Origin: Aliamphritea hakodatensis | Lineage (GTDB): Bacteria > Pseudomonadota > Gammaproteobacteria > Pseudomonadales > Balneatricaceae | Direction of reading: 5' to 3' | Length of the DNA: 64,000 nucleotides | NCBI RefSeq assembly: GCF_024347195.1 | Contig: NZ_AP025281.1 | Coordinates: 1,302,001-1,366,000 of the forward strand | Shown: positions 1 to 9,221 of the stretch, piece by piece | How positions within the stretch are numbered: the stretch's first letter is position 1 | Layout of the letters: each line of letters starts with the position of its first letter | Translations under genes and position numbers: made by a program | Notes under the pieces: generated by a model | Databases searched by the model: none | Seen by the model: only the letters and a program-made list of their open reading frames with translations | Told to the model about the DNA's origin: nothing

Positions 1-1134
1 CGCAATCACTGCAACCACAATGGCCCAGAGGATACCGTTGGCAGTGCCGACCACCAGTTCACGGTTCAGCAACCAGCCGGCGTTAGACCGTTCAACGTGG
101 CCCAGAGCCTGACCCCGGATCACCAGCGTTAATGCCTGGCTGCCGGCAATGCCGCCCATACTGGCGACAATGGGCATCAGTACCGCCAGGGCAACCACCT
201 TATCGATGGTGTCTTCAAATATGCCAATGACCGCTGAGGCAATGAAGGCCGTAATCAGGTTAACCCCCAGCCATACCGCTCTGCGGCGGGTGGTTTTCAT
301 AACCGGGGCGAAAGTATCTTCGTCGTCGTCCAGACCCGCCATACTCATCAGCGAGTGGTCGGCGTCTTCACGGATGACGTCGACCACGTCATCGATGGTG
401 ATACGGCCCAGCAGCTTGTTATTTTCGTCTACCACAGGTGCGGATACCAGATCTTCCTGTTCGAACAGTTGTGCGACCTTGTCATCCGGCATTTCTGCTT
501 CAATGGGTTCCGCGTCGGTGGACATGATTTCCCGGACAGTGATGCTCGGGTCGCTGACCAGCATCCGGGTCAGCGGCAGGTTGCCGATGTATTCATCTTT
601 CCGGTTAACCACGAACAGGCTGTCGGTCATATCCGGCAGCTCGTCGTGCCGGCGCAGGAAGCGTAACGCTGTTTCCACGCTGATATCCGGGCGCACCGTG
701 ATGGTGTCTGTGTTCATCAGGCCGCCGGCGGTATCTTCCGGGTAAGACAATACCGCTTCCAGACGTTCCCGGTTCTGGCTGCCCATTGAGCGCAGAATTT
801 CCCGGGTCAGGGTTTCCGGCAGTTGCTGGATGACGTCGGCCATGTCATCGGTTTCAAGGGCTTCGGTGATGGCCAGAACTTCCTGCGCGTCCATCTGGCT
901 GAGGATTTCGGTCCGTACATCATCCCCCAGATCCTGCAGTACATCGGCTTCCAGTTCCTGGTGAATCAGACTCCAGAGCAGGCGCCGTTCTTTCGGTGGC
1001 GATTTTTCCAGCAGGTGAGCGACCTCAGAGGGGCGCAGGGTATTGTTGAGGGTATAACGAATCTGTTTGAACTCACCACTTTCCACAGCTTCTGAGAGTT
1101 TATCTAGATCTGTTCTTTCAGTGGTTTCGATCAT
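1..1134 (-). CDS. mgtE: Magnesium transporter MgtE (C-terminus cut by window edge)
   Basis: This is the N-terminal 378 codons of an MgtE-type Mg2+ channel; no stop is reached before base 1. In order the protein shows the acidic helical MgtE_N domain (about residues 1-135, with repeated leucine-rich helices), a CBS pair (about 140-260, including MTDSLFVVNRKDEYIGNLPL and VSAPVVDENNKLLGRITIDD), and the start of the membrane domain (VWLGVNLITAFIASAVIGIF, then a conserved PIVASMGGIAGSQ segment). In the family the cytosolic domains sense Mg2+ and gate the pore. The ATG at 1134 is the first in frame and gives a normal N-terminus. It is the last gene of a leftward series after ptsO, a common gammaproteobacterial arrangement. 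Confidence 0.95.
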   Translation of the reverse strand, partial: MIETTERTDLDKLSEAVESGEFKQIRYTLNNTLRPSEVAHLLEKSPPKERRLLWSLIHQELEADVLQDLGDDVRTEILSQMDAQEVLAITEALETDDMADVIQQLPETLTREILRSMGSQNRERLEAVLSYPEDTAGGLMNTDTITVRPDISVETALRFLRRHDELPDMTDSLFVVNRKDEYIGNLPLTRMLVSDPSITVREIMSTDAEPIEAEMPDDKVAQLFEQEDLVSAPVVDENNKLLGRITIDDVVDVIREDADHSLMSMAGLDDDEDTFAPVMKTTRRRAVWLGVNLITAFIASAVIGIFEDTIDKVVALAVLMPIVASMGGIAGSQALTLVIRGQALGHVERSNAGWLLNRELVVGTANGILWAIVVAVIA

Positions 1135-1263
1135 TCAGGGCCTCAGCAATTCCGGAAAAAGTGACGGGCAGGCATAACCGGCTTATCACCGGTGAAAGGC
1201 TATTATAGCGGATTGTTTTTCAAGGGATAAGGGATGATTGCGGCAGGAGCGGGTGTGGCAGGC

Positions 1264-1533
1264 TTATTCTGCTTCGTCAAAACGGTTATTTATCAGCTCA
1301 ACGATTGCGTTCAGTGCTTCCTGTTCATCTTCACCGTCGGTACTGATCGTCAGTTCGGTGCCTTTGCTGGCTGCCAGCATCATGACCGACATAATGCTTT
1401 TGCCATCAACCTGACGGCCATCTTTTGCCAGCTGAATATCACAGCTGAACTTGCTGGTGAGGTTAATCAGCTTAGCGGCGGCCCGGGCGTGCAGGCCGAG
1501 TTTGTTGATGATGGTTAACTGTTGTTCCTGCAT
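1264..1533 (-). CDS. ptsO: Phosphocarrier protein NPr (HPr-like) of the nitrogen PTS
   Basis: An 89-residue HPr-fold protein. The phosphorylatable histidine is His15 in the motif GLHARAA, and the later KSIMSVMMLAAS segment matches the second HPr signature (usually around Ser46). In the PTS-Ntr pathway NPr passes phosphate from EI-Ntr (PtsP) to EIIA-Ntr (PtsN). It lies just downstream of rapZ and ptsN in the same direction, which points to NPr and not to the sugar-PTS HPr. Length is normal for the family. Confidence 0.95.
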   Translation of the reverse strand: MQEQQLTIINKLGLHARAAAKLINLTSKFSCDIQLAKDGRQVDGKSIMSVMMLAASKGTELTISTDGEDEQEALNAIVELINNRFDEAE

Positions 1534-1593
1534 AAGTCCTGATACGCCTCCGTTGTTTACAGTGTCAGGGTGGGGGCAAAGCTGTTTGCCGCT

Positions 1594-2460
1594 TCAGGGA
1601 AGTTCCCTGTGCCTGACATGAACATTATCCATAGTTCGTCTGAAATGGCTAGCTAACTGCTCGGCGATAAACACTGAGCGGTGGTGGCCGCCGGTACAGC
1701 CGATGCCGATTGTGACATAGCTGCGGTTATTTTTTTCGAATACCGGCAGCCATTTTTCCAGATAACCGGTGATGTCCGCCAGCATTTCACTGACTTCTGT
1801 TTCCTGGCTGAGGAAATCGATAACCGGTTGTTGCAGGCCGGTATACTCGCGCAGGGGGGGCAGCCAGTATGGGTTCGGCAGGCAGCGGACGTCGTAGGTA
1901 AAGTCCAGATCCAGCGGCAGACCGTATTTGAAACCGAAAGATTCAAACTGGATAGACAGCCCCTGTTCCTGTTTCTGCATGATGCGCAGTTTGATGCTGT
2001 CGCGCAGCTGATACAGTGACAGGCGGGTGGTGTCCAGACGCAGATCTGCCAGTTCCGCCAACGGGCCAAGCAGCTCGCGCTCATACTCGATAGCGTCTTT
2101 CAGGCTGCGCTGTTCGTTAGAAAGCGGGTGCTTGCGCCGGGTGGCACTGTAACGTTTAAGCAGCACTTCTTCGTTGCTGTCCAGATATAAGAGCTCACAG
2201 CTGATGTTCTGTTTTTCCCGCAGTTTTTTCAGAATTGCCGGAAACTCTTCCAGATTACTGAGCGGGTTACGGGCGTCAATACTGACCGCCAGCAGGGTTT
2301 GCGGTGCATCGTTACTGGTTTTTTCCGGGGGGCGGGTGATCAGTTGGGGTAACAGGTGGGCAGGCAGATTGTCGATGCAGTAGAAGCCAATGTCTTCCAG
2401 CGCCTGCAGAGCGGTACTTTTACCCGAGCCGGAACGGCCGCTGATCACTACCAGTTTCAT
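1594..2460 (-). CDS. rapZ: RapZ RNase adaptor / nucleotide-binding protein
   Basis: A 288-residue P-loop protein of the RapZ/YvcJ family. Walker A is GRSGSGKS at residues 8-15. The conserved GIGCTGGHHRSV segment lies near residue 255 in the C-terminal domain, and the protein ends in VHVRHRELP. In enterobacteria RapZ binds GlmZ/GlmY small RNAs and directs RNase E, which tunes glucosamine-6-phosphate synthesis; that role is extrapolated here. The ATG at 2460 lies one base from the ptsN stop, so the two are almost certainly co-transcribed. Confidence 0.95.
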   Translation of the reverse strand: MKLVVISGRSGSGKSTALQALEDIGFYCIDNLPAHLLPQLITRPPEKTSNDAPQTLLAVSIDARNPLSNLEEFPAILKKLREKQNISCELLYLDSNEEVLLKRYSATRRKHPLSNEQRSLKDAIEYERELLGPLAELADLRLDTTRLSLYQLRDSIKLRIMQKQEQGLSIQFESFGFKYGLPLDLDFTYDVRCLPNPYWLPPLREYTGLQQPVIDFLSQETEVSEMLADITGYLEKWLPVFEKNNRSYVTIGIGCTGGHHRSVFIAEQLASHFRRTMDNVHVRHRELP

Positions 2461-2461
2461 G

Positions 2462-2923
2462 TCAGTTATTCACCTTGTAATGGGTCGCTGCCTGCAGTAA
2501 TTCTTCGCCGGAGGAAGCACTGCGCAGCTGTTGACGAAATTCGGTCTGACTGAACAGTTCTGCCAGGTTGCCCAGCGTTTGCAGGTGTTTATCACAGGCG
2601 TCAGTGGGTACAAGCAAGACAAACAACAGATCAACAGGCGCGCCGTCGATGGCGTCAAAATCAATGGGATTGGCCAGCTGAACGAGGCATCCAACCACCT
2701 GATTGTAGTGGTCCAGTCTGCAATGGGGAATAGCGACGCCTTCTCCGATACCGGTACTTCCCAGGCGTTCCCGGCCGATCAGGCCTGAAAAGATGTCTTC
2801 TTCTTCAAGGTCGTCTGACTGTTGGGCGATGGTTTTACTGATGAGTTCCAGGGTGCGTTTTTTGCTGCCGCCCTCAAGAGCGTGGAGCACTCTTGAGGGG
2901 GTAAGTAGATCTTTGATTAACAT
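2462..2923 (-). CDS. ptsN: PTS IIA-like nitrogen regulatory protein PtsN (EIIA-Ntr)
   Basis: A 153-residue EIIA of the fructose/mannitol type. The phospho-acceptor histidine is His67 in GEGVAIPHCRLD, and the surrounding GRERLGSTGIGEGVAIPH is the family signature. In PTS-Ntr it is the terminal phosphate acceptor and regulates potassium transport and other nitrogen- and carbon-linked processes by protein contact. The gene sits between hpf and rapZ, the standard order downstream of rpoN. Confidence 0.96.
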   Translation of the reverse strand: MLIKDLLTPSRVLHALEGGSKKRTLELISKTIAQQSDDLEEEDIFSGLIGRERLGSTGIGEGVAIPHCRLDHYNQVVGCLVQLANPIDFDAIDGAPVDLLFVLLVPTDACDKHLQTLGNLAELFSQTEFRQQLRSASSGEELLQAATHYKVNN

Positions 2924-2941
2924 AAGGTTTCAGAAACGTTG

Positions 2942-3232
2942 CTATTTGTGATTCTTTAGTTTTTCTTTATGTTTGATAACCTGGCGGTCGAGCTTGTCGA
3001 TCAGGCCATCAATTGCGGCATACATGTCATCGTGTTCGTGTGTGGCGAACAGTTGGCCACCGGCTACATGAACATCACCTTCGGCTTTTTGCCGGGTTTT
3101 TTCAATGCTCAGTGTGACCTGGGCGTTGGTGATGTTGTCGAAGTGACGTTCCAGTTTGCTGAATTTGCTGTGCACATAGTTGCTCAGTGATTCTGTCAGT
3201 TCGACGTGGTGACCAGAAATATTGATTTGCAT
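2942..3232 (-). CDS. hpf: Short ribosome hibernation promoting factor HPF
   Basis: A 96-residue sigma-54 modulation protein/S30EA family member. It starts MQINISGHHVELTESLSNYV and has the conserved ISIEKTRQKAEGDVH-like strand and the DMYAAIDGLIDKLDRQV helix. It lacks the C-terminal dimerisation domain of long HPF, so it is the short gammaproteobacterial type that acts with RMF to form 100S ribosomes. It lies 45 bp downstream of rpoN. An AAGGAGAT-type ribosome site precedes the ATG. Confidence 0.95.
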   Translation of the reverse strand: MQINISGHHVELTESLSNYVHSKFSKLERHFDNITNAQVTLSIEKTRQKAEGDVHVAGGQLFATHEHDDMYAAIDGLIDKLDRQVIKHKEKLKNHK

Positions 3233-3277
3233 GGCAATCTCCTTGTTAGTGCATTACGGATGTTATCCGTAATTTCA

Positions 3278-4783
3278 TTAAACCAGACGCTTTCGTTCAT
3301 TTGAAGGTGGAATATTCAAAGACTCACGATATTTTGCGATGGTTCGGCGGGCGACTTTGATTCCCTGCTCATCCAGCAACTGGGTAATTTTATTATCACT
3401 CAGCGGCTTGGCAGGGTTTTCAGCAGCAACCAGTTTCTTTATCAGCGCACGGATTGCGGTGGAGGAACAGGTTCCGCCTCCGTCCGTGCTGACGTGGCTG
3501 GAGAAGAAATATTTAAGTTCGAAGATACCTCTCGGGGTATGCATATACTTTTGGGTGGTTACCCGGGATATGGTTGATTCATGCATGTCGACAGCTTCGG
3601 CAATATCATGCAGCACCATTGGCCGCATGGCTTCTTCGCCTTCTTCCAGGAAGTCCTGCTGGCGGGCGACGATCTCACGGGTGACCTTCAGGAGGGTTTC
3701 ATTACGGCTGAGAATGCTTTTAATGAACCAGCGCGCTTCCTGCAGATGGCTTTTGAGATAGGTGTTGTCAGGGCTGTTGTCAGCCCGTTTAATCAGGTCT
3801 GCATAGCTGTCATTGATGCGTAACCGGGGAGAGGCTTCAGGGCTGAGTTTTACCTGCCAGATACCTTTGTCCTGGCTGACAAATACGTCAGGTATGACGT
3901 ATTCAGAATGGCTGGTGGTGATCGTGGCACCGGGCTTCGGATTCAGCGACTGAATCAGGGCGACCACGGCCTGTAACTGTGGTTCTTTGAGCCGGGTTTT
4001 ACGCATCAGCAGTTTGTAGTCATGGCTGCCAAGAATCGGCAGGTACTGGCTGGCGATCTTACGGGCTTCTTTGAGGTACGGGGTGTCAGCCGGTAACTGA
4101 TCCAGTTGCAGTAACAGGCATTCACTCAGGTCGCGGGCAGCAACACCCGGCGGGTCAAATTGCTGCACCCGGCGCAGCACCGCTTCAATCTCGTCGAGTT
4201 CGGTTTCCTGCAGGCGTGAATCGTCCTGGCTGGTGAAGTGCTCGTGAATGGCTTCCAGTTCAATGCTCAGGTAGCCGTCCGGGGTAATTCCATCAATGAT
4301 ATTGGTGGCAATTAACTGATCCAGCTCGCTCATTGGCGTCAGGTTCAGCTGCCAGTTCAGGTGATCCTGCAGGGTTTCTACCGCCGTATCATTGGCTTCA
4401 AAGTTGCTGTCGCTGAAGTCATTATTGCTGGTCGATGCCGGCGTGGCCGTCTGAAAGGTATCTTCCCACTGGCTGTCCGTTGACAGCTCATCCGGAATGT
4501 CTTCATTCCAGTCACTGTCTGCTACATGGGTGTCTTCCGGTTCAGCACTGACTGTTTCAGTGGTTTCCTGCCTGGCTGGTGCGTCGGCGTCATGCTCGAC
4601 TTTCGCTTCAGTGTTTTCGGCTGCTTCTTCTTCACCCACTTCTAACATAGGGTTGGAGTCGAGGGCTTCCTGGATTTCCTGTTGCAGGTCAAGCGTTGAC
4701 AGTTGTAACAGCCGAATCGCCTGCTGCAATTGCGGGGTCATCGTAAGGTGCTGGCCAATCTTCAGTTGTAACGCCTGTTTCAT
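3278..4783 (-). CDS. rpoN: RNA polymerase sigma-54 factor RpoN
   Basis: A 501-residue sigma-54. Region I (residues 1-50) is glutamine- and leucine-rich (MTPQLQQAIRLLQLSTLDLQ) and is the part that contacts AAA+ activators. Region II (about 50-140) is acidic and low in complexity. Region III holds the core-binding and DNA-binding parts, ending in the RpoN box VARRTIAKYRE near residue 478. Sigma-54 directs transcription at -24/-12 promoters. The gene lies between lptB and hpf as in most gammaproteobacteria. Its length is typical. Confidence 0.97.
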   Translation of the reverse strand: MKQALQLKIGQHLTMTPQLQQAIRLLQLSTLDLQQEIQEALDSNPMLEVGEEEAAENTEAKVEHDADAPARQETTETVSAEPEDTHVADSDWNEDIPDELSTDSQWEDTFQTATPASTSNNDFSDSNFEANDTAVETLQDHLNWQLNLTPMSELDQLIATNIIDGITPDGYLSIELEAIHEHFTSQDDSRLQETELDEIEAVLRRVQQFDPPGVAARDLSECLLLQLDQLPADTPYLKEARKIASQYLPILGSHDYKLLMRKTRLKEPQLQAVVALIQSLNPKPGATITTSHSEYVIPDVFVSQDKGIWQVKLSPEASPRLRINDSYADLIKRADNSPDNTYLKSHLQEARWFIKSILSRNETLLKVTREIVARQQDFLEEGEEAMRPMVLHDIAEAVDMHESTISRVTTQKYMHTPRGIFELKYFFSSHVSTDGGGTCSSTAIRALIKKLVAAENPAKPLSDNKITQLLDEQGIKVARRTIAKYRESLNIPPSNERKRLV

Positions 4784-4823
4784 ATAACTGCTTGTACCTG
4801 TCAGAGAATGGAAAGGGAGAAAA

Positions 4824-5549
4824 CTACAGGCGGAACTGCTCGCCCAGATATGCCTGCTTCACTTGCTGATTACTCAGTATATCTTCTGGTGCGCCAGCGG
4901 CAAGAATATATCCTTCACTGACTATATACGCCTGTTCACAAATATCTAATGTTTCACGCACATTATGGTCAGTAATCAGGATGCCGATGTTTTTGCTTTG
5001 CAGGTGTTTAATGGTGGCTTTTATATCGGTGACCGAAATAGGGTCCACGCCTGCGAAGGGTTCATCCAGAAGAATGAAGCTGGGTTCTGTTGCCAGGGCG
5101 CGGGCAATTTCAACCCTGCGGCGTTCGCCTCCGGATAAAGCCATCCCCAGACTGTCAGCCAGATGGGTTACATGAAATTCTTCCAGCAGTTCGGCCAGTT
5201 TTTCTTCGCGCTGCTGTTTGTTCAGTTCCGGACGGGTTTCAAGGATCGCCATAATGTTATTCCGTACGCTGAGCTTACGGAAGATGGACGCTTCCTGTGG
5301 CAGGTAGCCGATGCCTTTGCGGGCACGGTTATGCATGGCCTGTTTGGTGAGGTCCTGATCATCGAGCAAGATCGTGCCCTTATCAGCGTCTACCAGTCCG
5401 ACAATCATATAAAAACAGGTGGTTTTGCCTGCGCCGTTAGGGCCCAGCAGGCCGACAATCTGTCCACGCTCGATATGCATGGAGACATCTTTTACAACGG
5501 ATCTGCCTTTGTAGCTTTTAGCCAGATTTAATGCTTTGAGACTGCTCAT
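4824..5549 (-). CDS. lptB: LPS export ABC transporter ATP-binding protein LptB
   Basis: A 241-residue ABC ATPase with Walker A GPNGAGKTT, signature LSGGERRRVEIARAL, Walker B FILLDEPFAGVDP and the H-loop in ILITDHNVRETL. LptB powers LPS extraction from the inner membrane with LptF/LptG (not in this window) and hands it to LptC and LptA. The start codon overlaps the lptA stop by one base (TAATG), showing translational coupling. The motif content is specific enough to exclude a generic branched-chain amino-acid ATPase. Confidence 0.97.
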   Translation of the reverse strand: MSSLKALNLAKSYKGRSVVKDVSMHIERGQIVGLLGPNGAGKTTCFYMIVGLVDADKGTILLDDQDLTKQAMHNRARKGIGYLPQEASIFRKLSVRNNIMAILETRPELNKQQREEKLAELLEEFHVTHLADSLGMALSGGERRRVEIARALATEPSFILLDEPFAGVDPISVTDIKATIKHLQSKNIGILITDHNVRETLDICEQAYIVSEGYILAAGAPEDILSNQQVKQAYLGEQFRL

Positions 5550-6079
5550 TAATTGTTGCCGCTCTTATCATTGCTTTGAGCTGCTTTTGGCTGAATAACC
5601 ATAATCACCCGTTCATTTGAAGCTTTGTCGTCGCTGAATGCTTCAATGGTACTTTTTTTCATGTTGTACACAATCCGGTCACCGGTGAAGACATCTCCGC
5701 CCTGCGTGACTTTAGCTTTCCCGGTAATGACCAGTATTTCAGCGCTGGTATCGTAATCCAGCTTGTTACCATACGCATGGGTAAGCGGTTCCTGCTTATT
5801 GGGCTTTTGTTCATAGTGAGCCGGGCTGCCCAATGCTTTGATGTTCGTGACGCCGCCGTTTTTTTGTTGTAACTCGACAGTGCTGCCCTCGATCTTCAGG
5901 GTGCCCTGCTGAACATTGACGGCACCCTTGTATACCGTAATCCCGGTCAGCTCATTCATATTGGCGCTGTCTGCGGCAATATGGATGGGTTGTGATTTGT
6001 CTTCAGGCAGAGCGTTTGCCAGCCCGGAAAACAATGCTGACAACAGGATGAGTGGTGTTGCAATACGGCTAATTGACAT
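5549..6079 (-). CDS. lptA: LPS transport periplasmic protein LptA
   Basis: A 176-residue OstA-like protein with a Sec signal peptide (hydrophobic ATPLILLSALFSGLANA, cleavage probably near residue 23). The remainder is beta-jellyroll OstA/LptA sequence, with IHIAADSANMNELTGITVYK and the VTQGGDVFTGDRIVYNM strand. LptA polymers bridge LptC to the outer-membrane LptD/E complex. The start overlaps the end of lptC by 11 bases. The hydrophilic tail after residue 160 is variable in the family. Confidence 0.95.
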   Translation of the reverse strand: MSISRIATPLILLSALFSGLANALPEDKSQPIHIAADSANMNELTGITVYKGAVNVQQGTLKIEGSTVELQQKNGGVTNIKALGSPAHYEQKPNKQEPLTHAYGNKLDYDTSAEILVITGKAKVTQGGDVFTGDRIVYNMKKSTIEAFSDDKASNERVIMVIQPKAAQSNDKSGNN

Positions 6080-6638
6080 AGTGAAGCCCTTTTACTTGGG
6101 ATTGCAATTCGACAGTGTTGGCGTTGAAATCAGCTTCCATGCCAACACCTGTTGTGCGGCCTGACTGATCAGATATTGTGACTTTTGCGGCGGTTTGCGC
6201 AAGCTTTTTCTCGGTATAAACCGTCAGGGTTTCCGTCTTCAGTGTCTGTTGCTGCTGAGGTTGCTGAAGATCCCGGACAATAACATTGCCGATAAACTCT
6301 ACGTGTTTGTTTTTATCCGGCATTTCGGCCTGATTACTGGTGACTGACTGCGTGATGTTGCCGTCTGTGTAAAATTGCAGATGAGGGTTCTGCAGTTCAA
6401 GGCGCTGCTTTGTCGGCAAGTGCTCGGTGAATTCGGCGGTCAGGGACTGGGTTTGTAACCCGTCGGTAGCAAAGTCTTTGACGTGACTTTGCTTGATGAA
6501 GTAGTCCGCCTGCGGGTGTGCCGGCTTATCGGATTTTTCCGCTGATTTCTTAGTGCTGTCCTGCCAGCCCAGATAGAAGACGCTGATGCTGACAATGATG
6601 ACGGCGCTGAATATACGCAGGCGGGAACGGATGCTCAC
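6069..6638 (-). CDS. lptC: LPS export bitopic protein LptC
   Basis: A 189-residue protein with one N-terminal membrane anchor (IFSAVIIVSISVFYLGW, residues about 9-25) and a periplasmic LptC beta-jellyroll domain. The family pattern ADYFIKQSHVKDFATDG is followed by alternating strands resembling LptA. LptC accepts LPS from the LptBFG transporter. The gene overlaps kdsC by four bases (ATGA) and lptA by 11, so all three are translated from one message. Confidence 0.94.
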   Translation of the reverse strand: MSIRSRLRIFSAVIIVSISVFYLGWQDSTKKSAEKSDKPAHPQADYFIKQSHVKDFATDGLQTQSLTAEFTEHLPTKQRLELQNPHLQFYTDGNITQSVTSNQAEMPDKNKHVEFIGNVIVRDLQQPQQQQTLKTETLTVYTEKKLAQTAAKVTISDQSGRTTGVGMEADFNANTVELQSQVKGLHYVN

Positions 6639-7171
6639 AGGTATTCAGCCCAGATTGCATCAAGTTTATTCTGCGCGGCCAGAATGGTTTCACAAAATTC
6701 TCTGCCGGCGCCCTGACCGGCCTGACGGCTGGTGCACCAGTCGGCATGCTGGCGGACAAACTGATGGCCGCCGTTGACGGTTGCACCAAAAGTAACCGCC
6801 CGGATAGCAGCCAGATCTGGCAGGTCATCGCCGATGTAAGCGGTATTTTCTGCGTTAAAGCCGGTATCTGCCCACAGGTCCTGAAGTGCGGTGAGCTTAT
6901 CTTCCCGTCCCTGATACAGGTAGGAAATGCCCAGTGATTTTGCTCTTTTTTCAACCTGAGGAGAGCTTCGGCCAGTGATGATTGCCGTTTGAATGCCTGC
7001 TTTTTGCAGCATTTTGATGCCAAGGCCATCCAGCGTGTTGAAGTTTTTAATTTCGCTGCCGTCGGGCAGAAAGTTCAGTTTGCCGTCGGTCAGTACACCG
7101 TCGACATCGAAAACCGCGAGCTGTATGTTTTGCATCTGCCGGATAAGTGCTTCAGAGATATTGGTCAGCAT
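6635..7171 (-). CDS. kdsC: 3-deoxy-D-manno-octulosonate 8-phosphate phosphatase KdsC
   Basis: A 178-residue HAD phosphatase of the cap-less C0 type. Motif I is AVFDVDGVLTDG with the two catalytic aspartates, motif II is IITGRSS and motif IV is YIGDDLPDL. The tail CTSRQAGQGAGREFCE is diagnostic of KdsC. The enzyme releases phosphate from Kdo-8-phosphate in LPS inner-core sugar synthesis, matching the neighbouring kdsD and lpt genes. Its start touches the kdsD stop. Confidence 0.96.
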   Translation of the reverse strand: MLTNISEALIRQMQNIQLAVFDVDGVLTDGKLNFLPDGSEIKNFNTLDGLGIKMLQKAGIQTAIITGRSSPQVEKRAKSLGISYLYQGREDKLTALQDLWADTGFNAENTAYIGDDLPDLAAIRAVTFGATVNGGHQFVRQHADWCTSRQAGQGAGREFCETILAAQNKLDAIWAEYL

Positions 7172-8145
7172 CAGATTACTCCGGCCTGTAGCAGGTCATG
7201 CATGTTCAGTGCGCCGACAGGTGTGCCTGCTTCGTTCAGTACGATCAGGGCATTAATTTTATGGCTCTGCATGATTTGCAGGGCTTCAGCTGCGAGCATT
7301 TCTGCCTCGGCCGTGGTGCATTCGCGGGTCATCACCTGGCTGATCGGGGTGTGTTTAAGGTCGACATTCTGGTCAAGGGTACGTCGCAAATCACCGTCGG
7401 TGAAAATGCCGATGAGTTTACCGGTTGCATCCTGAATACCGGTCATACCCAGACGTTTACGGGTAACTTCCAGTAAGGCGTTATCCAGTGACGTATCAGG
7501 GCTGACCAGCGGGATTTCATCGCCACTGTGCATGATGTCAGCTACTTTCAGCAACAGCCGCCGTCCCAGGCTGCCACCGGGGTGAGAAAACGCAAAGTCT
7601 TCAGCGCTGAATCCGCGGGCTTCCAGTAACGCAATGGCCAGAGCATCGCCGATTACCAGTGCAGCGGTGGTGCTTGATGTGGGTGCCAGTCCGAGAGGGC
7701 AGGCTTCTTCTGTGACCTGTACATTCAGGTTTGCACTGGCAAACCGTGACAGGGTTGAATCCGGATTTCCTGTAATACTGATCAAAGGCGCATTCATGCG
7801 CTTGATTAACGGCAGGAGTGCGGTTACTTCACTGGTTTCACCGGAGTTAGACAATGCAATGATCAGGTCTTCCGGTGTCATCATGCCCAGGTCGCCGTGG
7901 CTGGCTTCCCCCGGGTGGACAAAGAATGCTGGCGTGCCGGTGGATGCCAGGGTCGCAGCGATTTTCTTACCGATATGACCGGATTTTCCCATGCCGGTGA
8001 CGATCAGCCGCCCTTTGCAGTTGAGTGCCAGTTGGCAGGCGGTATCGAAGTCACCGTTTAAATGTGCTTCCAGATCGGCAATTGCGGCCTGTTCAATCTG
8101 GATAGTGCGCCGCGCTGAAGCCAGAAAATTAAATGTGTCTTGCAT
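7171..8145 (-). CDS. kdsD: Arabinose-5-phosphate isomerase KdsD
   Basis: A 324-residue protein with an N-terminal SIS domain (about 35-170; GMGKSGHIGKKIAATLASTG, then ALSNSGETSEV) and two CBS domains (about 205-325). It interconverts ribulose-5-phosphate and arabinose-5-phosphate, the first committed step to Kdo. The GKSGHI and HPGEASHGDLG motifs are conserved KdsD signatures. It is followed directly by kdsC and preceded by a YrbG-type antiporter, as in Escherichia coli and relatives. Confidence 0.97.
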   Translation of the reverse strand: MQDTFNFLASARRTIQIEQAAIADLEAHLNGDFDTACQLALNCKGRLIVTGMGKSGHIGKKIAATLASTGTPAFFVHPGEASHGDLGMMTPEDLIIALSNSGETSEVTALLPLIKRMNAPLISITGNPDSTLSRFASANLNVQVTEEACPLGLAPTSSTTAALVIGDALAIALLEARGFSAEDFAFSHPGGSLGRRLLLKVADIMHSGDEIPLVSPDTSLDNALLEVTRKRLGMTGIQDATGKLIGIFTDGDLRRTLDQNVDLKHTPISQVMTRECTTAEAEMLAAEALQIMQSHKINALIVLNEAGTPVGALNMHDLLQAGVI

Positions 8146-8148
8146 TAC

Positions 8149-9123
8149 TTAAACGCTCATCTTATATAGCACACCCAGATACGCAGCATAGCCGATTAGC
8201 AGCAATGCGCCCTCCGGGCGGCTGATGCGGGGTGGCTTTTGCCACAGTGCCAGTACCAGCAGTAACGCGGTAAGGCCAAGGGTAACTCCATAGTCACGCC
8301 ATACTACGACCGCATCAAACGCAATTGGTGCCAGAAAACCTGGTACTGCCATCACCGCGGCAATATTAAAGATGTTTGAGCCGACAATGTTACCGATCGC
8401 GATATCCGTGTGGCCTTTAAGCGCGCTTGCAACGGAGGCCGCCAGTTCCGGCAGGCTGGTGCCGATGGCAACAATTGTCAGGCCAATCACCAGATCGCTG
8501 ACGCCCAGTTCCAGCGCAATTTCGGTGGCACCCCACACCAGAGCCCGTGAACTCGCGGCCAGCAGCGCCAGGCCCAGTATCAGCCAGAACACTGCTTTAG
8601 CCGTTGTCATATCCGGCAGTTCTTCCTCTTCGCTGGCCAGCTCATCATTTTCGGCCGACTTCTGGAAGCGGGCAAACATGAACAGGCTGAAAATCAGCGC
8701 AGCAGCAAGCATCAGGGCATCTGTCAGCCCCAGATACTGATCGAAAAGAACCAGCCCTGCCAGCAGGGTCACACCGAGTAACAGAGGGATTTCCCGTTTG
8801 AGTACGCCGGACTTTACAGGCAGCTGGGTAATCAGGGCTGTAACCCCCAGAACGAGCCCGATATTGGCGATGTTTGAGCCCAGGGCATTACCGATTGCCA
8901 GACCGCCGGCGCCACTGGTTGAAGCCATTGCTGATACCAGAATTTCCGGTGCTGAAGTACCGAATGAGACAATGGTTAAACCAATCAGCATCGGCGACAT
9001 ACCAAAGTTTTTGGCAGTGGCGGCGGCACCGTCAACAAACCGGTCAGCACTCCAGACCAGGACAACAAAACCGGTGAGCAAAGCAAGAATAGGGTAAAGC
9101 ATCAGTTTTTGGGACTCGAACAT
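8149..9123 (-). CDS. yrbG: Calcium/sodium antiporter, YrbG (CaCA) family
   Basis: A 324-residue membrane protein with ten or so hydrophobic segments arranged as two inverted halves. Each half carries the alpha-repeat signature: SFGTSAPE with GNALGSNIANIGLVLG (residues about 54-95), and AIGTSLPE with GNIVGSNIFNIAAV (about 215-255). A short acidic loop (ENDELASEEEELPD) separates the halves. The family exchanges Ca2+ for Na+ or H+ across the inner membrane. It is the first gene of the leftward kds-lpt run and is divergent from mlaF. Confidence 0.92.
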   Translation of the reverse strand: MFESQKLMLYPILALLTGFVVLVWSADRFVDGAAATAKNFGMSPMLIGLTIVSFGTSAPEILVSAMASTSGAGGLAIGNALGSNIANIGLVLGVTALITQLPVKSGVLKREIPLLLGVTLLAGLVLFDQYLGLTDALMLAAALIFSLFMFARFQKSAENDELASEEEELPDMTTAKAVFWLILGLALLAASSRALVWGATEIALELGVSDLVIGLTIVAIGTSLPELAASVASALKGHTDIAIGNIVGSNIFNIAAVMAVPGFLAPIAFDAVVVWRDYGVTLGLTALLLVLALWQKPPRISRPEGALLLIGYAAYLGVLYKMSV

Positions 9124-9221
9124 GAAAAAGAATGAGCCGCATATTTAATGAAGAATCGGACGGATGTGCAAGGCCTGTGTAACGGCAGGCTGATTTTATT
9201 GGCTTTTTCTGCGGGATTTTT

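Noticed and set aside
149..745. A serine-rich 198-codon frame on the plus strand.
   Set aside because: It is the antisense of the mgtE coding region, which has clear family motifs; many similar antisense frames lie opposite other genes and were left out.
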